DNA of 64,000 bases, from contig JAHFRQ010000001.1 of the NCBI GenBank assembly GCA_023266215.1, positions 310,001 through 374,000 on the forward strand. The letters are read 5' to 3'. The position numbers were made by a program, and so were the translations under genes. How positions within the stretch are numbered: position 1 is the first letter of the stretch; each line of letters begins with the position of its first letter. Shown one piece after another: positions 44,476-53,505 of this stretch. The stretch is from Gammaproteobacteria bacterium. GTDB lineage: Bacteria > Pseudomonadota > Gammaproteobacteria > Coxiellales > Coxiellaceae. The notes under the pieces are model-generated. The model was not told where the DNA came from, did no database searches, and worked only from the letters and a program-made list of their open reading frames with translations.

Positions 44476-45321
44476 ATGAACACAAATTATGATCATATAA
44501 AAAAAATGGGGTTACATGCAGCGCATCTGACAGCCAGTATGTATAACCGTAATCACCCCATTTTTCACTATCAAGAAGCAGTAGAGATTTTAAAGGGCGC
44601 AGCAAGGGCGTCACGCGTGCTATCTCAAATGGTCGAACAAGGCATTGTCTCGCGATTGAAATCAGGCGTTTTTCGTTTGGTGCCATTTGAGCTTGGCTTT
44701 GAAAAAGAATATCTTGGCAATCCGTATCTTGTTGCGCGTGAAATTATTTTGCATAAAAACAAAGTCAAAAAAAAATATTACTTATCCCACGCTTCTGCAT
44801 TTGATTTACATCAAATGACGACGCAACCACAACTCATTGTTTATACCAGCTCAACAAAAATGATGCGCAATAAAATTATCCAAGGTACAGAGTTTAAATT
44901 TGTACTCTGCAAGGCAAATGATATTTTTGGCTTAACGGAAATGTGGCTTGATAAAAATGAAAAAGTAATGGTGAGCGACTTAGAGCGCAGCTTACTCGAT
45001 GGCTTGAAGCAACCAGAATATTGCGGTGGATTTTCTGAAGTTGCAAAAGCATTTTGGATGAAGCGCGATTTAATTAATCCTCAAAAAATAATTGATTACG
45101 CCATAAAATTAAATATTGGTGCTGTCAATCGGCGTCTTGGATATTTAATGGAGCTATATCATATAGGCACACGCATTTATTGGGAGTTTCTGCAAACAAC
45201 GTTATCTTTAACATATCAATTACTGGATCCCACGCTTTTAGCGGAAGGGTCGTATATTTCTAAATGGAAACTAAGATTGAATATTTCAGAAGAAGAACTG
45301 CTAGCGTTAAGAGTAACATAA
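44476..45321 (+). CDS. AbiEi-type antitoxin (type IV toxin-antitoxin)
   Basis: A 281-residue protein with an N-terminal winged helix (residues ~25-75: YQEAVEILKGAARASRVLSQ and VSRLKSGVFRLVP) and an AbiEi C-terminal domain including YLSHASAFDLHQM and the conserved VSDLERSLLDGLKQPEYCGG. AbiEi proteins repress their own operon and counteract the nucleotidyltransferase toxin. It ends 3 nt before the toxin gene. The layout is an intact phage-defence-like module between lptD and amgK. Confidence 0.88.
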   Translation: MNTNYDHIKKMGLHAAHLTASMYNRNHPIFHYQEAVEILKGAARASRVLSQMVEQGIVSRLKSGVFRLVPFELGFEKEYLGNPYLVAREIILHKNKVKKKYYLSHASAFDLHQMTTQPQLIVYTSSTKMMRNKIIQGTEFKFVLCKANDIFGLTEMWLDKNEKVMVSDLERSLLDGLKQPEYCGGFSEVAKAFWMKRDLINPQKIIDYAIKLNIGAVNRRLGYLMELYHIGTRIYWEFLQTTLSLTYQLLDPTLLAEGSYISKWKLRLNISEEELLALRVT

Positions 45322-45324
45322 TAC

Positions 45325-46170
45325 ATGATTCCACAAAGCCAGCTTTCAAAACTATCGAATCGATTACTTAAGGAGCAAGGCGGAAGACGCGTACCAGAAA
45401 GTGTATTGGAGCGAGATTATTGTATTGCGTGGTTCTTAGTGGGTCTCTCGCGCACATCAGCGCGAAATAAAATTATTTTTAAAGGGGGAACTGCGCTACG
45501 CAGATGTTATTTTGAAAACTATCGCTTTTCAGAAGACCTTGATTTTACTTTGGTAGCTCCACTTTCTTTTGCTGAATTAAAAAAAGAACTAGACGAAATT
45601 TACCAAGAAATAAAAACAGCATCCAATATTACTTTTCGTTTTTCCAGGGTCGATTCAGTCTCGCATCAAAATTGCTACACATTTTATTTATCTTACGAGG
45701 GTCCGCTTCCTGTCGCGACAATTATAAAAGAAATAAAAGTAGACATTACTTTAAAAGAAAAAGTATTTTTCAAGCCTGAAAAAATAGCGGTGCTAAAAAA
45801 TGGTGATGAATTTTTTGACCTGCCGGCCAATGAAAAAATTCTTATTTACTCGCTGAATGAAATTGCAGCTGAAAAAACAGTGGCGCTGCTTGATCGAGCC
45901 AGAACAGAGCCGCGCGATTTATACGATCTCTGGTACCTTTGCAATGAAACAAATTCAGTTGATCTCACGTTCTGCATCGACGCCATTCATGCCAAGCTTG
46001 CGCATCGCAATAAAAAATTAGCTGATGTTTGCAATGAGTTTGACAAAAAAGAAGCCAGACTTAAAAAAACATGGGGAACAAGACTGTCGGCACAAATGGC
46101 AAATTTACCCGAATTTGACCGTGTTTACCGCGCGGTCAAAAGAATTTTTAGACAGGCCAAGGTTACTTAG
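45325..46170 (+). CDS. AbiEii/AbiGii-type nucleotidyltransferase toxin
   Basis: A 281-residue nucleotidyltransferase. IIFKGGTALRRCY and RFSEDLDFTL form the active-site GG..DxD motif (residues ~48-75), with a further acidic strand EIKVDITL and the later AEKTVALLDRARTEPRDLYDLWYL typical of the family. Such toxins transfer nucleotides to tRNA acceptor ends or other RNA. All motifs look intact, unlike the cut-down relative at 13962. It ends 37 nt before amgK. Confidence 0.9.
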   Translation: MIPQSQLSKLSNRLLKEQGGRRVPESVLERDYCIAWFLVGLSRTSARNKIIFKGGTALRRCYFENYRFSEDLDFTLVAPLSFAELKKELDEIYQEIKTASNITFRFSRVDSVSHQNCYTFYLSYEGPLPVATIIKEIKVDITLKEKVFFKPEKIAVLKNGDEFFDLPANEKILIYSLNEIAAEKTVALLDRARTEPRDLYDLWYLCNETNSVDLTFCIDAIHAKLAHRNKKLADVCNEFDKKEARLKKTWGTRLSAQMANLPEFDRVYRAVKRIFRQAKVT

Positions 46171-46207
46171 GTATATTATTCGCAAGCAAAATGGGTTCGA
46201 GTTTCTG

Positions 46208-47206
46208 ATGCAAGAATACAAAACAGACGAGCGCGCACAAGCCTTGCAAAACTGGGTTTCCGGCGTGCTACCTGATGTTCATTTTCAAATCACGCCACTG
46301 GCAGGTGATGCTAGTTTTCGTCGCTACTTTCGCGTGCTAACCGACAAAGAAAGCTTTGTCGCGATGGACGCCCCGCCGTCACACGAAGACTGCAAGCCAT
46401 TTGTTGCGATCGATCAAGCTTTATTAAAAACAGATGTTCGCGCTCCGATAATTTTTGCAAAAAATTTAACATTGGGATTTTTATTACTGAGCGATTTTGG
46501 TGACACGCAATTGCAATCTGTTTTAGATGATCAGAATGCTGAGCATTCTTATCATTTGGCGATGCAAGATTTACTGAACATTCAAACGTGTAGCCATGTC
46601 GAAAATTATAACTTGCCGAATTTTGATGAAAATTTATATTGGAAAGAGTTTGAAATATTTTCTACCTGGTATCTGCAAAAAAATCACAATCTTACTATCG
46701 CAGCCCAAACAGAATTCATGCTCAAAAATACCTATCAACTATTAATCAACTCAGCCAATTCACAGCCACAAGTATTTGTACACCGCGATTATCACTCCCG
46801 AAATTTAATGTGTTGCGCTGATGGAAAGCTGGGTATTTTGGATTTTCAAGATGCGGTAATGGGCCCTATTACTTATGATTTAGTCTCTTTACTAAAAGAT
46901 TGTTATGTGGCATGGCCAAAAAAATTGGTAGAAAGCTGTGTTGCTTTGTTTTATGAGGCATTGCTAAAACGCAATAAGATAAACTTTATTGCTTTTAATG
47001 ACTTTTTAAAATACTTTAATTTAATGGGTTTGCAGCGACACATTAAATGCTTGGGTATTTTTTCACGCTTAGCGTATCGTGACAATAAGCAAAATTACTT
47101 AAAGGAAATTCCGCGCGTTTTAAATTATGTTATAGAAACCTGTGAGCAATATCCAGAATATTTGGATTTAAAAAACTTTTTATTATCAATTGAGAAAAAT
47201 AAATGA
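46208..47206 (+). CDS. amgK: N-acetylmuramate/N-acetylglucosamine kinase AmgK
   Basis: Aminoglycoside-phosphotransferase-fold kinase of 332 residues that phosphorylates C1 of MurNAc in cell-wall recycling. Motifs include DASFRRYFRV, the catalytic HRDYHSRNLM and LGILDFQDAVMGPITYDLVSLL. Start at ATG 46208; the longer frame from 46025 only reads through the toxin gene. It overlaps murU by 4 nt, which fixes the pathway. Confidence 0.93.
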   Translation: MQEYKTDERAQALQNWVSGVLPDVHFQITPLAGDASFRRYFRVLTDKESFVAMDAPPSHEDCKPFVAIDQALLKTDVRAPIIFAKNLTLGFLLLSDFGDTQLQSVLDDQNAEHSYHLAMQDLLNIQTCSHVENYNLPNFDENLYWKEFEIFSTWYLQKNHNLTIAAQTEFMLKNTYQLLINSANSQPQVFVHRDYHSRNLMCCADGKLGILDFQDAVMGPITYDLVSLLKDCYVAWPKKLVESCVALFYEALLKRNKINFIAFNDFLKYFNLMGLQRHIKCLGIFSRLAYRDNKQNYLKEIPRVLNYVIETCEQYPEYLDLKNFLLSIEKNK

Positions 47207-47868
47207 AAGCAATGATATTAGCTGCGGGTCGCGGCGAAAGAATGGGATTATTAACAGCCAATTTACCCAAGCCGCTATTATCAATAGGCAACACTACTTT
47301 AATAGAACACAATTTAATGCGACTTAAAGAATCAGGTGTCACAGAAGTGATAATTAATTTGCACTATCTTTCCGATCAAATAAAAAAGCATGTAGGTGAT
47401 GGTAAAAAATATAACTTAAAGATCACTTATTCAATCGAGAAAAATTTATTGGGCACGGGAGGCGGCATTCAACATGTATTGCCTTATTTTAATCATCAGC
47501 CTTTTTTAGTGTTAAGCGGCGATATCTGGACAGATTATCCACTTAAAAATTTAATAAATAAAAATGTTTCTGCTGCGCATTTAGTTTTAGTGAACAATCC
47601 TTTGTTTAATTTATCGGGCGATTACGGATTATCAAAAAGTAATATATTGAATTTTGATTCGCCAAAATTAACGTATGCTAGTTTTGGTATTTTACACCCT
47701 GATTTATTTTGCAATCAAAAAACAGGTGCGTTTGGCTTAACGGATGTGCTCAATCCCGCCATCTCAAATCAACAGATCACAGGCGAACACTATCACGGAA
47801 CCTGGTTTAATATTGGCACAGCGCAGGAGCTGCAAAGCCTGAATGATTTTTTGTTGTTGCCGTCGTAG
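47203..47868 (+). CDS. murU: MurNAc-1-phosphate uridylyltransferase MurU
   Basis: Nucleotidyltransferase of 221 residues: ILAAGRGERMGLLT, LPKPLLSIGNTTLIEHNL, LGTGGGI and LSGDIWTDY match sugar-1-phosphate transferases of the MurU type. With AmgK it converts recycled MurNAc into UDP-MurNAc, by-passing MurA and giving some species intrinsic fosfomycin tolerance. Coupled to amgK by an ATGA overlap. Confidence 0.93.
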   Translation: MKAMILAAGRGERMGLLTANLPKPLLSIGNTTLIEHNLMRLKESGVTEVIINLHYLSDQIKKHVGDGKKYNLKITYSIEKNLLGTGGGIQHVLPYFNHQPFLVLSGDIWTDYPLKNLINKNVSAAHLVLVNNPLFNLSGDYGLSKSNILNFDSPKLTYASFGILHPDLFCNQKTGAFGLTDVLNPAISNQQITGEHYHGTWFNIGTAQELQSLNDFLLLPS

Positions 47869-48089
47869 CAACGTGGTTTATTGCGTTAGCGCTCATCTGG
47901 CGTGATTAACTTTATCCGCTTGTTACTTTTAGCGCAGCGGGAGAGGGACAGGGTGAGGGTTTTTGAAAGTGAATCGGAAATAAATCAAAAAAGAATCCGC
48001 TTGCGGCGCCTTGAGTACAAGGCTTTGCGCGCGGTTCCTTCAAACCAATAGTAAATAAAAATAGTAGTTTTTATCGCAATGGGCTTTAT
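47869..48089. other. Convergent intergenic region with repeats
   Basis: No gene between murU and parE. It holds a degenerate ATCCGCTTGTTAC repeat start at about 47917, a GC-rich GGGAGAGGGACAGGGTGAGG run (47939-47958) of a type common in proteobacterial intergenic repeats, and hairpin element copy C. Confidence 0.6.
47988..48054 (+). repeat. Dispersed hairpin element, copy C
   Basis: Same orientation as copy B: ATCCGCTT, a hairpin with GCCTTG-AGTA-CAAGGC, GCGCGGTTCC, ACCAATAGTA. It sits just downstream of the parE stop. Confidence 0.75.
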
Positions 48090-49991
48090 TTACACCTCCG
48101 CTAAATCGCCTTTTTTCTCGAGCCATTCTTTGCGATCGCCGGCGCGTTTCTTCGCGAGTAACATGTCCATGATATTGTCTAATTTTGCATGCGCTTCCAA
48201 TGTTAATTGCACTAAACGACGCGTGTCAGGTGCCATGGTTGTTTCGCGCAATTGTAACGGATTCATTTCGCCCAAGCCTTTAAAGCGCTGAATATTTACT
48301 TTGCCTTTCAGATTTTCAGCTTTAATGCGATCTAGCACGCCTTCTTTTTCATCTTCATCTAAAGCATAAAAAACAGATTTACCAATATCAATTCGAAATA
48401 ACGGTGGCATCGCAACATAAACATGGCCCGCTTTTACTAATGAGTGAAAATGCTTTAAAAATAGGGCGCACAGCAGTGTTGCAATGTGCGCGCCATCGGA
48501 ATCCGCATCCGCTAAAATACAAATTTTTCCATAACGCAATTCTGATAAATCTTCGGAGCCCGGATCAACACCAATTGCAATCGCAATATTGTGCACTTCT
48601 TCTGATTGCAATACTTCTTCTGATGACACTTCCCAGGTATTTAAAATCTTTCCGCGCAGCGGCATAATCGCTTGAAATTTTCGATCACGCGCTTGTTTTG
48701 CAGAACCACCCGCAGAATCTCCTTCTACTAAAAATAATTCGCACTGATCAGGATCCTGTCTTGTGCAATCCGTTAATTTTCCCGGCAGCGCTGGGCCTGA
48801 TGTAATTTTTTTTCTGGTAACTGTTTTTGCTGTGCGCATTCTGTTTTGCGCATTTTGAATAAACAATTCGACTAATTTTTTTCCCACCTCAACATTATTA
48901 CTCAACCATAAACTAAACGTATCTTTGACAACGCCTGTTACAAAAACAGCCGCTTGTCTTGCGGTGAGCCTTTCTTTGGTTTGTCCTGCAAATTGCGCGT
49001 GCTGTAATTTAATGGATAAAACATAACGACATTGTTCCCATAAATCATCAGCGACCAATTTAATGCCGCGCTGCATTAATTTATGCATCTCGGAGAATTC
49101 ATTGACCGCATCAAATAATCCCGCGCGCAAGCCATTGACATGTGTACCACCTTGCGCTGTTGGAATTAAATTAACATAACTTTCTGCCACGGCTTCTTCG
49201 CCATTAGGCAACCACGTTAATGCCCAATCGACTGTTTCACTTTCGCCTGCAAAATGACCCATAAATGGCTCGGTCGGCAATTGATCACAGCCTTGTAAGC
49301 TATCTAATAAATACGATTGTAGTCCGTCTTCATAGCACCATGAATATTTTTTATCGTGTTTTTCATCACAAAAATTAACTTGTAAACCAGGGCACAAAAC
49401 CGCTTTAGCACGCAGCGTTGCGATTAATGTTGGCAAAACAAATTTGCCAGAATCAAAATATTTTTCATCAACTGTAAATCGAATAGTAGTACCTGACTCG
49501 TGTGACTCACACTTTCCAATGACTTTTAATTTTTCTTGTGTATGACCATCTTTAAAAGTCATGCCATAAATTTTGCCTTCTTTTTTAACTTGCACGCTTA
49601 ATTCTTTTGACAAAGCATTCACGACAGAAATACCCACGCCATGTAAGCCGCCTGAGAACTCATACGTTTTGCGTGTGAATTTTGCGCCTGAATGCAAGCG
49701 CGTTAAAATTAGTTCGACGCCTGAGACTTTGTGCTCGGGATGAATATCTACCGGCATACCGCGGCCATCATCGATCACTTCTAAAGAGCCGTCTTTATAC
49801 AAAGTGACATCAATTTGCTTGGCGTGTTTTGCAATGGCTTCATCCACACTATTGTCAATGACTTCGTGGGCCAAATGATTGGGATGCGACACATCGGTGT
49901 ACATTCCGGGGTTGCGTCGGACTGGGTCCAAACCCGTTAATACTTCAATGGCTTCTGCGTTGTAAGCTTCATCGCGTGACTTCTGCGCCAT
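48090..49991 (-). CDS. parE: DNA topoisomerase IV subunit B
   Basis: ATPase subunit of topoisomerase IV for chromosome decatenation; 633 residues. GHKL motifs are seen in HEVIDNSVDEAIAKH, DDGRGMPVD and GGLHGVGISVVNAL. The TOPRIM block has EGDSAGGSAKQARDRKFQAI, PLRGKILN and the DADSDGAHI acid cluster; the end contains QRFKGLGEMNPLQL. Length and motifs favour ParE over GyrB, which would be ~170 residues longer. It diverges from waaA. Confidence 0.95.
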   Translation of the reverse strand: MAQKSRDEAYNAEAIEVLTGLDPVRRNPGMYTDVSHPNHLAHEVIDNSVDEAIAKHAKQIDVTLYKDGSLEVIDDGRGMPVDIHPEHKVSGVELILTRLHSGAKFTRKTYEFSGGLHGVGISVVNALSKELSVQVKKEGKIYGMTFKDGHTQEKLKVIGKCESHESGTTIRFTVDEKYFDSGKFVLPTLIATLRAKAVLCPGLQVNFCDEKHDKKYSWCYEDGLQSYLLDSLQGCDQLPTEPFMGHFAGESETVDWALTWLPNGEEAVAESYVNLIPTAQGGTHVNGLRAGLFDAVNEFSEMHKLMQRGIKLVADDLWEQCRYVLSIKLQHAQFAGQTKERLTARQAAVFVTGVVKDTFSLWLSNNVEVGKKLVELFIQNAQNRMRTAKTVTRKKITSGPALPGKLTDCTRQDPDQCELFLVEGDSAGGSAKQARDRKFQAIMPLRGKILNTWEVSSEEVLQSEEVHNIAIAIGVDPGSEDLSELRYGKICILADADSDGAHIATLLCALFLKHFHSLVKAGHVYVAMPPLFRIDIGKSVFYALDEDEKEGVLDRIKAENLKGKVNIQRFKGLGEMNPLQLRETTMAPDTRRLVQLTLEAHAKLDNIMDMLLAKKRAGDRKEWLEKKGDLAEV

Positions 49992-50071
49992 ATCATGTTC
50001 CTTTATACTTAAGTTAGGTTGCGAAAAAGGATCTCTTCGCGTAGTCTACAGGCACTTAATTGGATCATCAA

Positions 50072-51334
50072 ATGCAAATTATTTACACGGTTTTACATTA
50101 TCTTGCCATGCCCTTTATTTTAATTCGACTATTGTGGCGCTCTCGGCATGTCAGTGACTACCGAAAACGATGGAATGAGCGTTTTGGCTATATTCAAATG
50201 GTGCCCGGTGAAAGCATTTGGGTGCATGCTGTTTCGGTAGGTGAAACCATTGCCGCCATTCCCTTGATCAAAGCGCTTATTAAACAATATCCGCAATATA
50301 TTATTCTCGTCACAACTACCACGCCAACCGGTTCGTCTTTGGTGACTAAAAATTTACAAAATCAGGTCGTTCATGTTTATGCACCATTTGATGTGCCGAG
50401 CGCCGTCTATCGTTTTTTGCGTCGCACCAATATTAAATTATGCATTATCATGGAAACCGAATTATGGCCTAATTTATTTACGATCTGCAAAAAAAAGTCC
50501 GTACCGATTATTTTAGCCAACGGCAGATTATCGGAACGCTCGAGTCTAAGATACCAATTAATTTCAAAGCTTACTAAGAAAATGCTAGGCTGCTGCCACA
50601 CAGTGATTGCGCAAGGTGTTTTAGATAGTGAGCGTTATTTAAAATTAGGGCTCGATCCAAAAAAATTATTAATCAGTGGCAATATTAAGTTCGATATTCA
50701 AATCTCTGAACATTTAATACCGCAAGCTAGAACCATCAAGCAGCAAATTGGCAATCGCCTGGTTTTAATTGCGGCGAGTACGCATGATGGCGAAGAAAAT
50801 ATTATTCTTGCCGCGTTTGCACTTATTCGAAAACAAATTCCGGATTTATTTTTAATGTTAGCGCCGCGTCATGCCGACCGATTTCAAAAGGTAGTAGAGC
50901 TTTGCCGTAAGCAAAATTTTAAAATTAATCTTCGTTCCCAACAGATGCCGATTAATTCAAACGCCGATATTTTATTGGTCGATACGATTGGTGAATTATT
51001 AATGATTTATGCTGCAAGTGATATCGCATTTGTCGGCGGAAGTTTAATTCCAGTCGGCGGCCATAATTTATTGGAACCCGCTGCGTTAGGTTTGCCAATT
51101 TTATCAGGTCCCAATTTACAAAATTTCACCGAGATTTCGAATTTATTGCAAAAAGCGGGCGCGCTACAAATTGTTTCAAATCCCAATAATTTTTCAGAAA
51201 CGGTTATTGCACTGTGCAGTGCACCTGAACTTCGCGAAAAAATGGGTCAATGCGCTTTAAAAGTGATTGAAAATAATCGCGGCGCGCTGCAAAAGCACTT
51301 GGATTGTATAAAGCGGTTTTTTGCAACTCTTTGA
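50072..51334 (+). CDS. waaA: Kdo transferase
   Basis: Inner-membrane glycosyltransferase that adds Kdo to lipid A precursor; about 420 residues. One N-terminal membrane segment, then RKRWNERFGY, IWVHAVSVGETIAAIPLI, VTTTTPTGSSLV, the ETELWPNLF motif and the C-terminal donor domain GGSLIPVGGHNLLEPAALGLPIL. ATG 50072 is preferred over the TTG at 50060. The last three codons and stop lie within a direct repeat shared with 53.4 kb, so the C-terminus may have been altered by an insertion. Confidence 0.95.
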   Translation: MQIIYTVLHYLAMPFILIRLLWRSRHVSDYRKRWNERFGYIQMVPGESIWVHAVSVGETIAAIPLIKALIKQYPQYIILVTTTTPTGSSLVTKNLQNQVVHVYAPFDVPSAVYRFLRRTNIKLCIIMETELWPNLFTICKKKSVPIILANGRLSERSSLRYQLISKLTKKMLGCCHTVIAQGVLDSERYLKLGLDPKKLLISGNIKFDIQISEHLIPQARTIKQQIGNRLVLIAASTHDGEENIILAAFALIRKQIPDLFLMLAPRHADRFQKVVELCRKQNFKINLRSQQMPINSNADILLVDTIGELLMIYAASDIAFVGGSLIPVGGHNLLEPAALGLPILSGPNLQNFTEISNLLQKAGALQIVSNPNNFSETVIALCSAPELREKMGQCALKVIENNRGALQKHLDCIKRFFATL

Positions 51335-51386
51335 ATATATTATATTTTATATTTTTTCATCACATTTTTCATATGAATAAAGTGAT
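51325..51386 (+). repeat. Direct repeat flanking the ParDE/DUF4143 module, left copy
   Basis: Aligns without gaps to 53412-53473: 16 identical bases (AACTCTTTGAATATAT), 18 diverged mostly by transitions, then a near-palindrome ATCACATTTTTCAT..GTGAT centred on CATATG (51359-51386). Confidence 0.7.
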
Positions 51387-51428
51387 GTGTTACGTCTGAA
51401 AAAAACTGGAAGATTCTAGCATTTAGTC

Positions 51429-51458
51429 TATAATATTACTAAGTAGTACCTAGTAATA
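51429..51458 (+). promoter_or_regulatory. Promoter -10 and palindromic operator of the ParD/ParE-like pair
   Basis: TATAAT at 51429-51434 runs directly into a perfect 25-bp palindrome centred on 51446: outer arms TATTACTA (51434-51441) and TAGTAATA (51451-51458), inner GTA and TAC. This is the expected place for autorepression by a ribbon-helix-helix antitoxin; the ATG follows 16 nt later. Confidence 0.7.
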
Positions 51459-51474
51459 AAACAGAGAAATCAAT

Positions 51475-51747
51475 ATGGCAACGTCTATCAAACTTGATGA
51501 TGATTTGAAAAATCGTATTCAGCATTTAGCAGAAGTACGTCATCGCTCTGCACATTGGGTGATGCGAGAAGCAATTCAGCAATATGTCACTCATGAAGAA
51601 GCGCGAGAAAAATTTAAGCAAGATGCCTTGTCGTCATGGAAAAGTTTTCAAGAGACGGGATTGCATCTTACTCACCAAGAAATGGATGCGTGGCTAGATA
51701 CCTGGGGAACGAATAAAGAAAAAGAAATCCCAAAATGCCACGAATAA
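51475..51747 (+). CDS. ParD/CopG-type ribbon-helix-helix antitoxin
   Basis: A 90-residue antitoxin. The N-terminal ribbon-helix-helix ATSIKLDDDLKNRIQHLAEV with RSAHWVMREAIQQYV binds DNA; the acidic, Trp-rich C-terminus (residues ~55-90) should wrap the toxin. It overlaps the toxin gene by 13 nt. A palindrome at the promoter is a likely own operator. Confidence 0.9.
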   Translation: MATSIKLDDDLKNRIQHLAEVRHRSAHWVMREAIQQYVTHEEAREKFKQDALSSWKSFQETGLHLTHQEMDAWLDTWGTNKEKEIPKCHE

Positions 51748-52028
51748 TTATCACACAAGGAGCAACGCTCGGATTAGAACGCTGCCGGTCTTTTCTGATG
51801 GAAAAAAACGGAGCAGCTGCAATCCGTGCAGCCGAAGCTATAAAGCGGTCATTTTCTATTTTACAAGCAGAGCCAGAAATGGGGCGGCCGCTTGAGGACG
51901 TACCAGAATTACGGGAATTAATAATTCCTTTTGGCGGATCTGGCTATGTAGCGCTCTATCGCTATATCGTTAAAACAAGTTCATTGTACATACTTGCTTT
52001 CCGACATCAAAAAGAAGCTGGTTATTAA
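51735..52028 (+). CDS. RelE/ParE-superfamily toxin
   Basis: A 97-residue toxin partner with AIRAAEAIKRSFSILQAEPEMGRPLEDVPELRELII cut into the usual helix-hairpin then beta sheet, and LYILAFRHQKEAGY at the end, as in ParE-type proteins that poison gyrase; an mRNA-cleaving RelE type is less likely. Its start overlaps the antitoxin. A short hairpin CTTACT-CTC-AGTAAG with a T-rich stretch lies after it. Confidence 0.9.
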   Translation: MPRIIITQGATLGLERCRSFLMEKNGAAAIRAAEAIKRSFSILQAEPEMGRPLEDVPELRELIIPFGGSGYVALYRYIVKTSSLYILAFRHQKEAGY

Positions 52029-52099
52029 GAATCAACATAATTATTCAGCTTACAGAAAGATAAGCTCATTCTAAGCGAGCTCAAAACACTGAAAAACTT

Positions 52100-52131
52100 A
52101 CTCTCAGTAAGCGTTCCAGCGTTTTTTGGAT
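52100..52131. terminator. Possible terminator between the ParE-type toxin and the ATPase
   Basis: The hairpin CTTACT-CTC-AGTAAG near 52100-52114 is followed by GCGTTCCAGCG and TTTTTT. The stem is short and AT-rich and the T tract is some 11 bases away, so termination may be weak. The two genes converge here. Confidence 0.3.
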
Positions 52132-52135
52132 ATTT

Positions 52136-53437
52136 TTATTCAAGCGGAAACCTTTCTAATAAATAAAGCGGATAATTACGTATTTTTCCATCTTGCTTTA
52201 AATTCATTAAGCTTGCGCGATTTAAAATGGTGGGTTGATATTTTTGATCATAAACCAATAGACTTTTCTTTTTATTAGACATTCCTGACTTTATTTCTAG
52301 TGGCAAAATAGTATTTTCAAACGGCACAATAAAATCGACTTCAGCGGTATTGTGGCTTGACCAATAAAATAATTGCTTTCTATTTTTATTTTTTAATAAT
52401 TGAGCCGCCAAATTTTCTGTGAGCGCACCTTTAAACTCTGAAAATAACGCATTCTGCTCTAAAATAATTTTAGGATTTAAATCAGAGAGCGCACCCAATA
52501 TGCCGACATCTAAGCAATAAATTTTAAATGCGTTTTCATCACAATAAGCTTTAAGCGGTAGTTTTGGTACAGTAATATTATAAGCAATATAAATTAATCC
52601 TGCGTCAATTAACCACTGCAAAGCAATTTCATATTCTCGTGCACGTGCGCCTGATTTCATCACCGAGAAAGAAAACTTTTTATTTTCTTTGGCGAGCTGA
52701 TTGGGCAATGAATTCCAAATCGACGTAATTTTCATAATTTGATTTTCGGGCGCATGCTTTGAAAAATCCAATAAATACGCTTTAATAATTTCATCGTGAA
52801 TTTTTCGAACTGATTGAATATCTTGATTTTCAATATAGGTTTTAACTGCTTCTGGCATGCCGCCAATGTATAAATATAATTTTAATAGGTCGCATAAATC
52901 GTCATGAATAGCAGAATCTAGCGGTTCTATTACTGTAATATCATCTAAATAGTCGGCTAATTGTTTTTTGCCAATCGCTTGTAAAAATTCAAAAAAAGTC
53001 ATGGGGTATAATTCTAAAAAATTGACTTTACCAACCGGAAAGCCTTTGCTGTTTGACAATTTAACGCCAAGCAACGATCCTGCAGAAACAAGATAATAAT
53101 TAGGTGCTTGTTCGCAAAAATATTTCAAACTATTTAATGCATTGGGACACGCTTGAATCTCATCAAAAAAAATGAGGGTGTTGTTTGCAGTAATTTGAAT
53201 ACCCAAATGCAACGCAAGCGCTTTTAAAATGCGTTCTGGTTTTAAATCCTGCTCAAAAATTTGTTTCGCGCGGTTATCCTGCTCAAAATTGATATAAGCA
53301 CAATGCTGAAAATCTGATTTTCCAAACGCATCTAGGATATACGTTTTGCCGACTTGCCTTGCGCCCTGTAAAATAAGCGGCTTTCTGGATGGCGATTGCT
53401 TCCAATCTCGTAACTCTTTGAATATATGACGTTTCAT
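52136..53437 (-). CDS. AAA ATPase with DUF4143 (PD-(D/E)xK-like) domain
   Basis: A 433-residue protein. The N-terminal AAA_14 ATPase has Walker A LQGARQVGKTYIL (residues ~22-34), Walker B TLIFFDEIQACPNAL and a sensor Ser in LVSAGSLLGV. The DUF4143 C-terminal domain carries AEVDFIVPFENTILPLEIKSG, a D..ExK pattern as in restriction-like nucleases. Widespread in accessory regions; function unknown. Its first 26 nt lie in a direct repeat, and two palindromes lie at its promoter. Confidence 0.85.
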   Translation of the reverse strand: MKRHIFKELRDWKQSPSRKPLILQGARQVGKTYILDAFGKSDFQHCAYINFEQDNRAKQIFEQDLKPERILKALALHLGIQITANNTLIFFDEIQACPNALNSLKYFCEQAPNYYLVSAGSLLGVKLSNSKGFPVGKVNFLELYPMTFFEFLQAIGKKQLADYLDDITVIEPLDSAIHDDLCDLLKLYLYIGGMPEAVKTYIENQDIQSVRKIHDEIIKAYLLDFSKHAPENQIMKITSIWNSLPNQLAKENKKFSFSVMKSGARAREYEIALQWLIDAGLIYIAYNITVPKLPLKAYCDENAFKIYCLDVGILGALSDLNPKIILEQNALFSEFKGALTENLAAQLLKNKNRKQLFYWSSHNTAEVDFIVPFENTILPLEIKSGMSNKKKSLLVYDQKYQPTILNRASLMNLKQDGKIRNYPLYLLERFPLE

Positions 53438-53473
53438 GTTTTTGTATCACATTTTTCATATGAATAATGTGGA
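53412..53473 (+). repeat. Direct repeat flanking the ParDE/DUF4143 module, right copy
   Basis: Second copy of the repeat at 51325. It includes the first codons of the ATPase gene and one near-palindrome ATCACATTTTTCAT..AATGTGG (53446-53472). Confidence 0.7.
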
Positions 53474-53505
53474 GTATATCACATTTTTCATATGAATAAA
53501 GTGAT
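53446..53505. promoter_or_regulatory. Twin 28-bp palindromic operators upstream of the DUF4143 ATPase
   Basis: Two near-palindromes centred on CATATG, 53446-53472 and 53478-53505, both starting ATCACATTTTTC, the second ending AATAAAGTGAT. The same site occurs once at 51359 between waaA and the antitoxin gene. Repeated spacing and symmetry point to binding of a dimeric regulator. Confidence 0.6.

Noticed and set aside
46025-46207. N-terminal extension of amgK
   Set aside because: The extra 61 residues are read from the toxin gene in another frame; the ATG at 46208 gives a normal AmgK.
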